Shown piece by piece: positions 35,384 through 44,552 of a stretch of 64,000 bases of DNA. The DNA is from Halorubellus litoreus (GTDB lineage: Archaea > Halobacteriota > Halobacteria > Halobacteriales > Natrialbaceae): positions 1,302,001 to 1,366,000 of the forward strand of contig NZ_JAZAQL010000001.1 of assembly GCF_037081675.1 (NCBI RefSeq), in the 5' to 3' direction. Position 1 is the stretch's first letter. The number at the start of each line of letters is the position of its first letter. Position numbers and translations under genes: made by a program. Under the pieces are notes generated by a model that saw nothing but the letters and a program-made list of their open reading frames with translations, made no database searches and was not told where the DNA came from.

Positions 35384-36106
35384 ATGCGACGACCCCGTAT
35401 CGCGTTCGTGGATGCTTCGCACGGCGACCCTGGAACGCGCCGGAACTTCCGGCGCGAGCTCGACGCGGACCTCGTCGAGTTCGACGCGACCGAGTGCGAG
35501 CTCCCGTGCGGGTTCGAGTACGACGCGGTCGTGGTGACGGGGTCGCGGTCGTCGGTGTACGAGGACGAGGCGTGGATCGATGGGACGCGCGAGTGGGTTC
35601 GCGAGGCGGTCGAAGAGCACGGCCTGCCGGCGCTCGGCGTCTGCTGGGGGCACCAGTTGCTCGCGGACGCGCTCGGTGGCACGGTCGAGGACATGGGCGA
35701 GTACGAGATCGGGTACCGCGAGATAGAGCGCGCGTTCGACGACGCCGACGCGGACGTTGACCCACTGCTCGCCGGCGTCCCCGAGTCGTTCACGGCGTTC
35801 ACGACGCACTCGGATTCGGTCGTGGAACTGCCGCCGGGCGCGACGGAGATCGCGCGGAACGACTACGGGAATCACGGGTTCCGGGTCGGTGACGCGTTCG
35901 GCGTCCAGTTCCACCCCGAGTACGACCGCGAGATGGCGCGGTCGGTCACCGCGGGGAAGGACGAGTTGAGCGACGAACGCAAGCAAGCGGTGTACGACGG
36001 CATCACCGCGGAGGACTACGCGGCGGCGTGCGAGACGAAGGCGTTGTTCGAGAACTTCACGGCGTACGTTCGCGCTCGCGCCGCCGACGGCGTCGCCGCG
36101 GACTGA
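35384..36106 (+). CDS. Class I glutamine amidotransferase-like protein
   Basis: A 240-residue protein with the class I amidotransferase triad: nucleophile Cys in GVCWGHQLLADALGG (about residue 88) and His-Glu in FGVQFHPEYDRE (about 181-183). It is a stand-alone domain like the glutaminase subunit of GMP synthase or other GATase1 proteins, without a synthetase partner nearby. It could be a gamma-glutamyl hydrolase-like enzyme. The ATG at 35384 begins MRRPRIAFVDASHG; a T-rich element (gtttttcc near 35352) lies about 30 bp before it. Confidence 0.88.
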   Translation: MRRPRIAFVDASHGDPGTRRNFRRELDADLVEFDATECELPCGFEYDAVVVTGSRSSVYEDEAWIDGTREWVREAVEEHGLPALGVCWGHQLLADALGGTVEDMGEYEIGYREIERAFDDADADVDPLLAGVPESFTAFTTHSDSVVELPPGATEIARNDYGNHGFRVGDAFGVQFHPEYDREMARSVTAGKDELSDERKQAVYDGITAEDYAAACETKALFENFTAYVRARAADGVAAD

Positions 36107-36195
36107 GCGGTCGCGCGTCCCCTGGCGCGCGGCGGCCGAGAACTGCAAAACTCTTGGTCGCGTATCTCTTCGCTCGTCGTGTGAACGTGGGTTCG

Positions 36196-37752
36196 ATGGT
36201 CGTGGCGCTCGGGGAGCGACGAACGCGTCTGGCGGTGTACGTCGCGGTCGTGGTGGTGCTTTCGCTCGCACTGGGGTTCCAGGCGGTGACCGCCGGCGGG
36301 ACGACGACGACGACGAGCGACGACGGCCGCTGGACGCCGACGTCGACACCGGGCGACGCGACAGGGACGACGAACGGCTCGACCGACAGCAGCGCGACCG
36401 ACTCGGCGGTTGATCGGACGGGCGTGCTCGTGACCGTGCAGAGCTACGGCGGGTTCGGCCAGAACAACGGTCGCGCGGTCGTCGTGAACGACGGTGGCGT
36501 CGTGTGGTCGTTCGCGCCCGAGGACTCGCGCGTGTTCGACGCCGAGATGCTCGAGAACGGGCACGTGCTCGTGTCGTACGCGACGGCGCTCCCGGCGAGC
36601 GAGTGCCCGGAGCGCACGCTCGAGTACAAGGACGACCGCTGCGTGCGGAACAACGTCGTGGAACTCGACTACGAGACGAAGGACGAGGTGTGGGCGTACC
36701 GCTGGTACGACGCGTTCATCACGCACCACGAGGTCCACGACGCCGACCGCCTGCCGAACGGCGAGACGGCGATCGTCGACATGGGGAACGACCGCGCGTT
36801 CGTCGTGAACGAGAGCAAGGACGTCGTGTGGAACTGGTCGGCGCGCGAGCACATCGGACCGGGGAGCGACTTCTGGGAGAAATACGGCGGGCCCGAGCGA
36901 CCGCGGCCGGAGAGCGACTGGACGCACATGAACGACATCGACCAGCTCGCGGACGGCGACTTCTCGCTGTCGATACGGAACTTCGACGTCGTCCTGGAGG
37001 TGAACCGGTCGACGAAGGAGATAGAGCGCGTCGTCGGCGAGGTCCGCGGCGGGAAGGACGTCGAAGGGCGCGAGCCCATCCTGGACGACCAGCACAACCC
37101 GATGTGGGTGTCGAGCGAGCACGTGCTCGTCGCGGACTCGGAAGCGGACCGCATCGTGGAAGTGAACGCGTCGACGCAGGCGGTCGTGTGGTCGTACGGC
37201 GACGGCCTGCTGTGGCCGCGGGACGCGGACCGCCTCCCGAACGGGAACACGCTCGTGACGAACTCGCTCCGGTACGAGGTCGAGGAGGTGACGCCCGACG
37301 GCGAGGTCGTTTGGCGGTATCGGGTCGCGTGGAACGGGAAGCGCGGCATTCCCTACGAGGCCGACCGCGTGCAACTCCCCGAGGAGCCCGACGGGATGCC
37401 GACGCTCGGCGACCGCGCGAGCGACGCGGCGACGACGTCCGGGGCGTCGACGTCAACGGGGACGGCGGCCCCCGAGGCCACCGGGGCACCGTCCGAGACT
37501 GCGGCGCCGCAGGCGACCGGGAGTGACGGCGGGTCGGGTGCCGGGAGCGATGCGGGCGGGAGCGCCGCGGGTGACGACGGGAGTGGCGGCGGCGTCGTGG
37601 AGCGACTCGCCGGGTACGCGTACCTCTACCTCCCGTTCTGGGTCGGTGGGGTCGAGCTTGCGCTCGTCGGCGTCGGCGTCCTCGTGGGCGTCGTCGCGGT
37701 GCTCGACGGCGTCGCGTTCGCTATCGGACGGTTTCGCGACGTGAACGCGTAA
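36196..37752 (+). CDS. Arylsulfotransferase-like beta-propeller membrane protein
   Basis: A 518-residue protein with an N-terminal membrane anchor (residues 10-32), a Ser/Thr-rich linker, a repeated propeller-like domain and a C-terminal transmembrane helix (WVGGVELALVGVGVLVGVVA). Blades repeat the pattern HEVHDADRLPNGETAIVD and WPRDADRLPNGNTLVTNS, which is typical of the ASST/arylsulfotransferase family; THMNDIDQLADGDFSLS is another. Haloarchaeal members are predicted extracellular. The sulfate donor and acceptor are unknown, so catalysis is inferred only. ATG 36196 is preferred to GTG 36181. Confidence 0.82.
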   Translation: MVVALGERRTRLAVYVAVVVVLSLALGFQAVTAGGTTTTTSDDGRWTPTSTPGDATGTTNGSTDSSATDSAVDRTGVLVTVQSYGGFGQNNGRAVVVNDGGVVWSFAPEDSRVFDAEMLENGHVLVSYATALPASECPERTLEYKDDRCVRNNVVELDYETKDEVWAYRWYDAFITHHEVHDADRLPNGETAIVDMGNDRAFVVNESKDVVWNWSAREHIGPGSDFWEKYGGPERPRPESDWTHMNDIDQLADGDFSLSIRNFDVVLEVNRSTKEIERVVGEVRGGKDVEGREPILDDQHNPMWVSSEHVLVADSEADRIVEVNASTQAVVWSYGDGLLWPRDADRLPNGNTLVTNSLRYEVEEVTPDGEVVWRYRVAWNGKRGIPYEADRVQLPEEPDGMPTLGDRASDAATTSGASTSTGTAAPEATGAPSETAAPQATGSDGGSGAGSDAGGSAAGDDGSGGGVVERLAGYAYLYLPFWVGGVELALVGVGVLVGVVAVLDGVAFAIGRFRDVNA

Positions 37753-37792
37753 GGAGGCGAGTGGAGCGCGACGGTGGCTGGCTTGCGCGCGG

Positions 37793-38680
37793 TCAGCGCG
37801 ATTCGAGGTCGCGTTCGAGCGCGCGGAGGCGCTCGATGCGGTTCTCCGTACTGGGGTGCGTGCGGAAGAGGCTCCCGACGAACCCCTTCTTGATGGGGAT
37901 GATGAAGAACGCGTTCATCTCCGATTGTTCGCGGGCGTCCTCGGTCGGGATCTTGTCCATGCGACCGCTGATCTTCATGAGTGCGGACGCGAGCGCGCTC
38001 GGGTTCCCGGTGATGGCGGCGCCGCCGCGGTCGGCGGCGTACTCGCGGTACCGCGAGAGCAGGCGGATGAGGAGGAAGCTCACGATCCAGACGACCAGCG
38101 AGACGAGGATGGCGACGACGACGCCACCGCCGCCGTTGCGGTTCCCGCCACGGTGTCCGCCGCCGAAGAACGCGCCCCAGCGGACGATGAGAAACGCGAG
38201 ACTGGAGAGGAAGGAGGCGACGGTGATGACGAGGACGTCGCGGTTCTTGATGTGCGCGAGTTCGTGCGCGATGACGCCGTCGAGCTCGTCCTGATCGAGC
38301 ATCTGCATGAGGCCCTTCGTGACGCAGACGGTCGCGTTCTTTCGGTTCCGGCCGGTCGCGAACGCGTTCGGGACCTGCGTGTTCGCGACCGCGACGGTCG
38401 GCATCGGGAGGTCGGCTTGCTGACTGAGGCGTTGCACGGCCGCGTGGAGTTCCGGGTACTCCTCGCGGGACACCTCCTTGGCGCCCATCCCGTAGAGCGC
38501 GATGCGGTCGCTGAAGTAGTACTGTGCGACCATGAACGCGCCCAGGCCGATGGCGATGACCCACCAGCGAGTGCCGAGCGCGACGGTGAGGCCGGCGGCG
38601 AACGCGAGGTAGACTGCGAACAGGAGGAACATGGTGATACCCATGCGCGTCCGGAGTCCCCAGTCCGTCTTCCACTGCAT
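37793..38680 (-). CDS. htpX: HtpX-type membrane zinc metalloprotease
   Basis: A 295-residue M48 family protease that degrades damaged membrane proteins. The zinc-binding HELAH motif is near residue 133 (VIAHELAHIKNRDVL) and a third ligand, Glu, lies in YREYAADRGGAAITG. Transmembrane helices occur at about 15-55 and 155-195, flanking a Gly-rich loop (GGGHRGGNRNGGGG). The C-terminal LFRTHPSTENRIERL is a family signature. The ATG at 38680 (MQWKTDWGLRTR) gives the normal length. Confidence 0.94.
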   Translation of the reverse strand: MQWKTDWGLRTRMGITMFLLFAVYLAFAAGLTVALGTRWWVIAIGLGAFMVAQYYFSDRIALYGMGAKEVSREEYPELHAAVQRLSQQADLPMPTVAVANTQVPNAFATGRNRKNATVCVTKGLMQMLDQDELDGVIAHELAHIKNRDVLVITVASFLSSLAFLIVRWGAFFGGGHRGGNRNGGGGVVVAILVSLVVWIVSFLLIRLLSRYREYAADRGGAAITGNPSALASALMKISGRMDKIPTEDAREQSEMNAFFIIPIKKGFVGSLFRTHPSTENRIERLRALERDLESR

Positions 38681-38800
38681 GCGTTCACGTAGGCGTCCGA
38701 CGGGGATAAATCCGGGTATGGCTCGCTTGCGCACGCACCGAGGCCGCGGAGTCGCGCGAAGCAACAAGGTTTACGTCCTACTCGCGCGTTGACGTAACGA

Positions 38801-39265
38801 ATGTCCACCCGCGAGGCTGGACTCCTCGAGTCGAGCATCACGCTCGTCACCGCGGTCGTCGTCGGCGTCGTCAGCGGTATCACGGTGGTCGCGGCACCGC
38901 CCGCGCTCACCGAACTCGTCGTGCTGGCGAGCGACCTCGCGGGGACGTTCTACGCGGGCGTCCTCCTCGGGACGATGCTCGGCCTCTTCCTCGCGGGCTT
39001 CACCGCGTTCCTCACGTACCGCGTCTACCGCCTCCAGCAGGTGACGACCGGCGAGGTGTCGAACGACATCGGGCCGGGTTTCGCGCCCACGGCCGCCCCC
39101 GAGGTGACGTACTCGGGCGCCAGCGACCCGCCGTGGTTCGACATGTACCTCGTCGGCGTCGTCACCGCGCTCGTCGCCGCGGTCCTCACGCCCGTCGTGT
39201 ACGCGCCGCTCGCCGCCGGCGTCGTCGGGGCGCTCGGGAGCGCGCGGTTGTTCGGCGGGCTCTGA
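38801..39265 (+). CDS. Four-helix membrane protein of unknown function
   Basis: A 154-residue protein. Hydrophobic segments fall at about 12-35, 40-70 and 112-148, and there is a central soluble loop with GEVSNDIGPGFAPTAAPEV. I recognise no family. A TATA-like gtttacgtc lies about 28 bp before the ATG. It diverges from htpX and precedes hel308. Confidence 0.7.
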   Translation: MSTREAGLLESSITLVTAVVVGVVSGITVVAAPPALTELVVLASDLAGTFYAGVLLGTMLGLFLAGFTAFLTYRVYRLQQVTTGEVSNDIGPGFAPTAAPEVTYSGASDPPWFDMYLVGVVTALVAAVLTPVVYAPLAAGVVGALGSARLFGGL

Positions 39266-39382
39266 GGCGCACGGCGCCGCGGCGGCGGGTCCCATCGGCG
39301 GTTCGCGGCGTCTTCGACGAGAACGGCGAGTCCCGGTGCGAGGACGACAATTTAAACCGGGGGAGGCGCCAACCGGAGTGTG

Positions 39383-41677
39383 ATGAAGGTCGCCGACGTG
39401 CCGAACCTCCCCGATGCCTTCCGCGAGCAACTGCACGACGACGGCATCGAGGAGCTGTACCCGCCCCAGGCCGAGGCCGTCGAGGCGGGTGTCACGCGCG
39501 GCGAGAACGTGGTGGCGAGCGTGCCGACGGCGAGCGGGAAGACGCTCGTCGCCCAGATGGCGATGCTGTCGCGGGTCGCCGAGGGCGGGACGGCGCTTTA
39601 CATCGTCCCGCTGCGGGCGCTCGCGAGCGAGAAGGCCGAGGAGTTCCGCGCGTTCGAGGCGTTCGGCGTCGATGTCGGGGTGTCGACGGGGAACTACGAG
39701 GGGACGAGCGAGTGGCTCGCGGAGAAGGACGTCGTGGTGGCGACGAGCGAGAAGGTGGACTCGCTCGTCCGGAACAACGCGTCGTGGCTCGGGAACGTCT
39801 CGTGCGTGGTCGCGGACGAGGTGCACCTCGTCGACGACCGCGAGCGCGGGCCGACGCTGGAGGTCACGCTGGCGAAGCTCCGACAGTTGACGAGCGACCT
39901 CCAGGTGGTCGCGCTGTCGGCAACCGTCGGGAACGCGGAGGTGGTCGCGGAGTGGCTGGACGCCGAACTCGTCGACTCGGACTGGCGCCCCATCGAACTC
40001 AAGAAGGGCGTGCACTACGGGTCGGCGCTGCACTTCGAGGACGACGACCAGGTCGAGGTCCGCCCGCGGAGCGGCGAGAAGCCCGAGGCAGCCCTGGTTC
40101 GGGACGCCCTGGAGGACGGTGGGTCGTCGCTCGTGTTCGTGAACTCGCGGCGGAACGCCGAAGCCGCCGCACGGAGACTCGGCGACACCGTCAAGCCGTT
40201 CCTCACCGACGACGAGCAGGCGCGCTGCGAAGAGCTGGCGGCGGAGATACGCGACGTGAGCGACACGGAGACGAGCGACGACCTCGCGGACGCCGTCGCG
40301 AACGGTGCCGCGTTCCACCACGCCGGCCTGGCGAGCGAACACCGCAGTCTCGTCGAGGACGCGTTCCGCGACCGCACCCTGAAGGCCGTGAGCGCCACGC
40401 CGACGCTCGCCGCGGGCGTGAACACGCCCGCCCGCAGGGTCGTCGTCCGCGACTGGCAGCGCTACACGGGCAGCGGAATGGAGCCCCTCCCGGTGCTCGA
40501 GGTCCACCAGATGATGGGGCGCGCCGGCCGCCCCGGCCTCGACCCGTACGGCGAAGCCGTCCTCCTGGCGAAGAGCCACGAGGACCTCGACGTGCTCTTC
40601 GAGGACTACGTCGAAGCGGACCCCGAGGAGCTGCGGTCGAAGCTCGTCGCGGAACCGGCGCTGCGGATGCACGTGCTGTCGACGGTCGCGAGCGGGTTCG
40701 CGCGCTCGCGGACCGCACTCGTCGAGTTCCTCCGCGAGACCCTGTACGCCGTCCAGGAGGAGGACCCGGCGCGACTGGAGTCCCTCCTGGACGACGTCAT
40801 CCGGTACCTGGAGCAGAACGACTTCGTGACCCGGGACGGTGACGAGCTCGCGGCGACCGGGCTCGGGCACACGGTGTCGCGGCTCTACCTCGACCCGATG
40901 AGTGCCGCGGCGATCGTGGACGGCCTGAAGGCCGCCGACGGGAAGCCCTCGGCGCTCGGCCTCTACCAGCTCGTCTCTCGCACCCCGGACATGTACCAGC
41001 TCTACCTGAAGTCGGGGGACCGCGAGCAGTACACCGAGGAGTTCTACGAGCGCGAGCAGGAGTTCCTCGGTGCGGCGCCCAGCGAGTTCGAGGACGCGCG
41101 CTTCGAGGACTGGCTGTCGGCGTTGAAGACCGCGCGCCTCATGGAGGACTGGGCGAGCGAGCTCGACGAGGACACCATCACGACGCGGTACGGCGTCGGC
41201 CCGGGGGACGTCCGCGGGAAGACCGAGACCGCTGAGTGGCTGCTGGGTGCGGCGGAGTCGCTCGCGACGGAACTGGACCTCGGCGGGGACGTCGTCGTCG
41301 GCGTTCGCGAGGCCAGAAAGCGCGTGCAGGACGGCGTGCGCGAGGAGCTGCTGGACCTCGTGGGCGTCCGCGAGGTCGGGCGGAAGCGCGCCCGCCGGCT
41401 GTTCGACGCGGGCATCGAGACGCGCGCGGACCTGCGGGAGGCACCGAAGGCGACCGTGCTCGCCGCACTCGGTGGGAAGGAGAAGACCGCGGAGACGATC
41501 CTCGAGAACGCAGGCCGGCAGGACGCCTCGATGAGCGACGTCAGCGTCGACGACGCGCCAGACGAGGTCGCCGCCGCCGCGGCCAGCAGCGCCGGGAGTG
41601 CTGGCGGTGCGAGCGACGACGGCGGCGACGCCGAGGACGGCGACGACGACCAGCAGGCGAGCCTGGGTGACTTCTGA
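39383..41677 (+). CDS. hel308: ATP-dependent DNA helicase Hel308
   Basis: Superfamily 2 helicase of 764 residues that unwinds lagging strands at stalled forks. Motif I is VPTASGKT, motif II DEVH (VADEVHLVDD), motif III SATVGN, motif VI MMGRAGRPG, with the Q motif YPPQAEAV. The central winged helix and ratchet domains follow (residues 400-600). The C-terminal helix-hairpin-helix segment LLDLVGVREVGRKRARRLF is diagnostic. A disordered Ala/Asp tail ends QASLGDF, resembling a PCNA-interacting box. ATG at 39383 fits; the next gene overlaps its stop by one base. Confidence 0.95.
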   Translation: MKVADVPNLPDAFREQLHDDGIEELYPPQAEAVEAGVTRGENVVASVPTASGKTLVAQMAMLSRVAEGGTALYIVPLRALASEKAEEFRAFEAFGVDVGVSTGNYEGTSEWLAEKDVVVATSEKVDSLVRNNASWLGNVSCVVADEVHLVDDRERGPTLEVTLAKLRQLTSDLQVVALSATVGNAEVVAEWLDAELVDSDWRPIELKKGVHYGSALHFEDDDQVEVRPRSGEKPEAALVRDALEDGGSSLVFVNSRRNAEAAARRLGDTVKPFLTDDEQARCEELAAEIRDVSDTETSDDLADAVANGAAFHHAGLASEHRSLVEDAFRDRTLKAVSATPTLAAGVNTPARRVVVRDWQRYTGSGMEPLPVLEVHQMMGRAGRPGLDPYGEAVLLAKSHEDLDVLFEDYVEADPEELRSKLVAEPALRMHVLSTVASGFARSRTALVEFLRETLYAVQEEDPARLESLLDDVIRYLEQNDFVTRDGDELAATGLGHTVSRLYLDPMSAAAIVDGLKAADGKPSALGLYQLVSRTPDMYQLYLKSGDREQYTEEFYEREQEFLGAAPSEFEDARFEDWLSALKTARLMEDWASELDEDTITTRYGVGPGDVRGKTETAEWLLGAAESLATELDLGGDVVVGVREARKRVQDGVREELLDLVGVREVGRKRARRLFDAGIETRADLREAPKATVLAALGGKEKTAETILENAGRQDASMSDVSVDDAPDEVAAAAASSAGSAGGASDDGGDAEDGDDDQQASLGDF

Positions 41678-42264
41678 TGCTGGTACTCGAAGGGACTGCG
41701 ACCGTGGAGGATTTGGACGCGTTCGTCGCGGCGCTCGGCGATGCCGGCGACGCGCACGACTGCGTGGTGCAGGCGTTCGACGCGCGGTACGTCGCCGACC
41801 GCGAGCACCTCGCGACCGCACTCCGGTACGCCGCCCGCGCGCACCGCCGCGGGGACGCCATCGCGCGCGACCCGGCGGTCGAGACGCTCCTGTACGCCGC
41901 CGGCCGCCGCCAGATCGACCGCGCGCTCGAGATGGGCGTCGGCGAGGGCGAGGGCGACGTCGCGGTCGTCGTCGCGAGCGACTTCCCCGACGACCCGCTC
42001 GCCGAGAGCGACGCCGAGCGCGAGTGCGCGGACGCGGTCGCCGAACTGCTCGACGACGCGACCCTTCTCGTCGACCGCGACGGCGGCGCGGACGGGGCGG
42101 CGACCACGGCCGAGGGAGCGACCGCGGACAGCGCGCTCGCCGCGACCGACCCCGAGCGCGTCCGCGAGTTCTTCGACGTCGGCGACGCCGAACTGGCGGC
42201 GACCGACGCCACGCTCGCGGACCTGGTGCGCGAACGCGTCGTCCTGCTGTCCATCGACCACTGA
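41677..42264 (+). CDS. cgi121: KEOPS complex subunit Cgi121
   Basis: A 195-residue protein of the Cgi121/TPRKB family, which binds tRNA as part of the KEOPS complex that makes the t6A modification. Family features are the C-terminal ERVREFFDVGDAELAATDATL and the core VETLLYAAGRRQIDRALEMGVGEG. An acidic insertion of about 30 residues (residues 130-155) lengthens it compared with the usual archaeal size. Its ATG shares one base with the hel308 stop codon, so the two are translated from one message. That pairing of repair helicase and tRNA modification is recurrent in Euryarchaeota as I recall. Confidence 0.88.
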   Translation: MLVLEGTATVEDLDAFVAALGDAGDAHDCVVQAFDARYVADREHLATALRYAARAHRRGDAIARDPAVETLLYAAGRRQIDRALEMGVGEGEGDVAVVVASDFPDDPLAESDAERECADAVAELLDDATLLVDRDGGADGAATTAEGATADSALAATDPERVREFFDVGDAELAATDATLADLVRERVVLLSIDH

Positions 42265-42336
42265 CCGCGGGACCGAGCGGTTCTCGGGCGTTCGAACCGG
42301 CGTAACGCTCAATCCGTCGCGCTCGAACGAACCCGT

Positions 42337-43755
42337 ATGGGCGCGCACCTCGAGGACCCGCTGGACATCGGGTCGGTGACGGTCCCGAATCGCTTGTATC
42401 GCGCGCCGCTCCTGGAGTGCGCGGGCAACGGCCCGGACGCGGTCGACGCCCTCGTCGCGGACCTGGAACCGGCCGCGGCGAGCGGCGTCGGCCTCGTCTT
42501 CCAGGGTGCGACCATCGTCCGCGAGGAGGGTGGGTGTGCCGCACCGGGGATGACTCGCGTGCACGACGACGACTTCGTCTCGCGGCTCTCGCGGCTCACG
42601 GACGCCATCCACGACCACGGTGGGCGGATATTCGTGCAGTTGGAGCACGGCGGGCTCCGGTCGATGGAGACCTGGCACGCCAGATATCGACGCGAACACC
42701 CCGACCAGACCCAGCTCGCGGTCTCCCGGCCGCCGTGGCAGTTGCGCGCACTCGATACGGTGGGGTTCCTCGACTACGACCCCGACGTGATGACGACCGC
42801 GGACGTCGACGAACTCGCCGCGGACTTCGGGCGGGCCGCAGCCCGCTGCGTGGACGCCGGCTACGACGGCATCCACCTCGCCGGCGCGAACATGGGCCTG
42901 CTCCACCAGTTCGCGACGCCGTTCTACAACCGCCGGAGCGACCGCTACGGCGACCGCGGCGCGTTCTTCGAGCGCGTGCTCGACGAGATACGCGACCGCG
43001 CCGGCGACGTTCCGGTCGTCACGAAGGTGCCCGCGGAGACGCCCGCCCCGCGGGTCGTCCGCCGCCACCTCGACCTCGAGGACGGCGTCGACCTCGCGGT
43101 GCGACTCGCGGACTACGGCTACGACGCCGTGGTGCCCGTGCAGACGAACGTCTTCTGGGACATGAGCATCGTCCGCGGCGCGTACCCGAAGCGCGCGTGG
43201 ACCGACGAGTCGCTCCAGGACGCGTACGCCGAGGCCTTCGGGAGTCGCTGGCGCGCACTGGGCGTCCGCGCACTCAACCGCCTGCAGGCTCGCCGCATGG
43301 ACTTCGACGCCCCCTGGAACGCCGAGTTCTGTCGGCGCGTCCGCGAACGCGTCGACGTCCCCGTCCTCTGCGAGGGCGGCGTCCGCGAACGCCGCGAGAT
43401 GTACCGTCTTCTCGGTGCCGCCGACGACGACCCCGACGCTGCTGGCGGCGACAGCGCGCCCGCCGCGGACGCCGTCGGCCTCGCACGCCCGTTCTACGCC
43501 GAACCGCGCCTCGGCGCCCGCCTCCTCGACGACCACGGCCGCGAGCACGTCACCCCAGGAACGCGCGTCGTCTGCGAGTCCTGCAACAACTGCACCGTCC
43601 CGCAGGCCACCGGCGCACCCGGCGTCTGCCGGACCCCGAGCGTCCTCCGCGAACGCGGCCGCCTCGAGAAACGTGGTGCGTACGACCCTGACGACGAAAG
43701 CCCGAAACCACCCGAAACCGGCAACATAGACGACAGCGGGCCGACAGACCGATAA
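42337..43755 (+). CDS. Old yellow enzyme family NADH:flavin oxidoreductase
   Basis: A 472-residue TIM-barrel flavoprotein. The start LEDPLDIGSVTVPNRLYRAP and the segments IFVQLEHGGLRSM, AAARCVDAGYDGIHLAGANM and LLHQFATPFYNRRSDRYG (with HQF and NRR) are classic for the OYE-like group. It binds FMN and reduces alpha,beta-unsaturated compounds. Near the C-terminus CESCNNCTVPQATGAPGVC has several Cys and resembles the iron-sulfur motif of the 2,4-dienoyl-CoA reductase-like class, but the second FAD/NAD half of that class is absent. Substrate unknown. Confidence 0.88.
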   Translation: MGAHLEDPLDIGSVTVPNRLYRAPLLECAGNGPDAVDALVADLEPAAASGVGLVFQGATIVREEGGCAAPGMTRVHDDDFVSRLSRLTDAIHDHGGRIFVQLEHGGLRSMETWHARYRREHPDQTQLAVSRPPWQLRALDTVGFLDYDPDVMTTADVDELAADFGRAAARCVDAGYDGIHLAGANMGLLHQFATPFYNRRSDRYGDRGAFFERVLDEIRDRAGDVPVVTKVPAETPAPRVVRRHLDLEDGVDLAVRLADYGYDAVVPVQTNVFWDMSIVRGAYPKRAWTDESLQDAYAEAFGSRWRALGVRALNRLQARRMDFDAPWNAEFCRRVRERVDVPVLCEGGVRERREMYRLLGAADDDPDAAGGDSAPAADAVGLARPFYAEPRLGARLLDDHGREHVTPGTRVVCESCNNCTVPQATGAPGVCRTPSVLRERGRLEKRGAYDPDDESPKPPETGNIDDSGPTDR

Positions 43756-43818
43756 CCCTCCACGCCAAAACTCCAAGGTACTTGCCACCGTCTAACAGGG
43801 GGGTGACCTGACACACCA

Positions 43819-43971
43819 ATGCCGCAATGCAACGTCTGCATGGCCGACGTCGACGAGAAGGAAGACACCCACATCGAGGTCGTCAAACCGATGGAGTACA
43901 AGGGCGAGACCCAGCAGATACGGCACTACTACTGCTCCGTCGCCTGCCTCATGGAACACGCCCAGGACTGA
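43819..43971 (+). CDS. 50-residue zinc-finger-like protein
   Basis: A short, clear reading frame, MPQCNVCMADVDEKEDT followed by HIEVV and a Cys-rich end (HYYCSVACLMEHAQD). The CxxC and CxxxC pairs with His form a plausible treble-clef or TRASH-like zinc site. It starts 64 bp after the old yellow enzyme stop. Similar small zinc proteins are common in haloarchaea and some are regulatory, but the role here is unknown. Confidence 0.7.
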   Translation: MPQCNVCMADVDEKEDTHIEVVKPMEYKGETQQIRHYYCSVACLMEHAQD

Positions 43972-43989
43972 CCGCGCCGACCACGCGCA

Positions 43990-44011
43990 GACCCCTTCGT
44001 TTCCACTGGAG
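43990..44011. promoter_or_regulatory. ORB-like sequence beside tRNA-Gln
   Basis: Contains ccccttcgtttccactggag, the same wording as the origin-recognition-box-like element at 59077. It lies far from the origin, between the small zinc-protein gene and a tRNA. Confidence 0.6.
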
Positions 44012-44053
44012 AATCACACGAAGGCGTAACGGTCGATGACGAAATCGAAGAAG

Positions 44054-44126
44054 TAGTTCCACCAGGATTCGAACCTGGGTCGTTGCCCCCAGAAGGCAAC
44101 AGGATTGGCCGCTACCCCATGGAACT
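44054..44126 (-). tRNA. tRNA-Gln (anticodon CTG)
   Basis: A 73-nt cloverleaf on the minus strand. The acceptor stem is AGTTCCA with TGGAACT. The anticodon stem is TTGCC/GGCAA around the loop TTCTGGG, giving anticodon CTG, which reads CAG (Gln). The T-arm is CCAGG-TTCGAAT-CCTGG. The discriminator is A and CCA is not encoded. No intron is visible. Confidence 0.93.
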
Positions 44127-44552
44127 TTTCTGACACGTCTTCCGGGTGTCGGCTCGCCGGAATCCAGCAGATAGTACCGGCCTTGGATATTTGAGTGTTG
44201 CGAATCGAACGAGGTACGCCATCCGGTACCGGGTCACCGGCGCGTCCTCCGCGAGAGTTCCAACCACGCCAGACCCCGATGCTATCGATCGGTGTCCGCA
44301 TGAACGACGCCCGCATCTCGGTCGTTCAGGCTCGCTCGATGTCGACGCCATCGAGAGTGAACGGGTCGTCGAGCGTACCGGATGCCCGCGGGCAATGCAG
44401 TACGCTTCATGGGGTGACGACGAAACCTCCGCGAGTCCCCGGTTCGTGGTCGCTTGAACTCCCGAGACTGTGTTGACATCATTAGTAATTCGTATCGGTA
44501 GTTACTGATGATATAACGATTTTTGAGGCAGGGATTTGAACGGGCGGATGCT
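44127..44552. other. Low-GC intergenic region between tRNA-Gln and a phosphatase gene
   Basis: A 426-bp stretch with visibly more A and T than its flanks. Only short, Arg/Ser-rich frames occur, none convincing. It should contain the tRNA promoter (an AT-rich patch near 44190 on the minus strand) and the phosphatase promoter. I see no transposase remnant. Confidence 0.5.
44508..44517 (+). promoter_or_regulatory. TATA box of the phosphatase gene
   Basis: Sequence gatgatataacg places transcription start near 44538. That is downstream of the TTG at 44523 and so supports the GTG at 44553 as the start. Confidence 0.5.
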
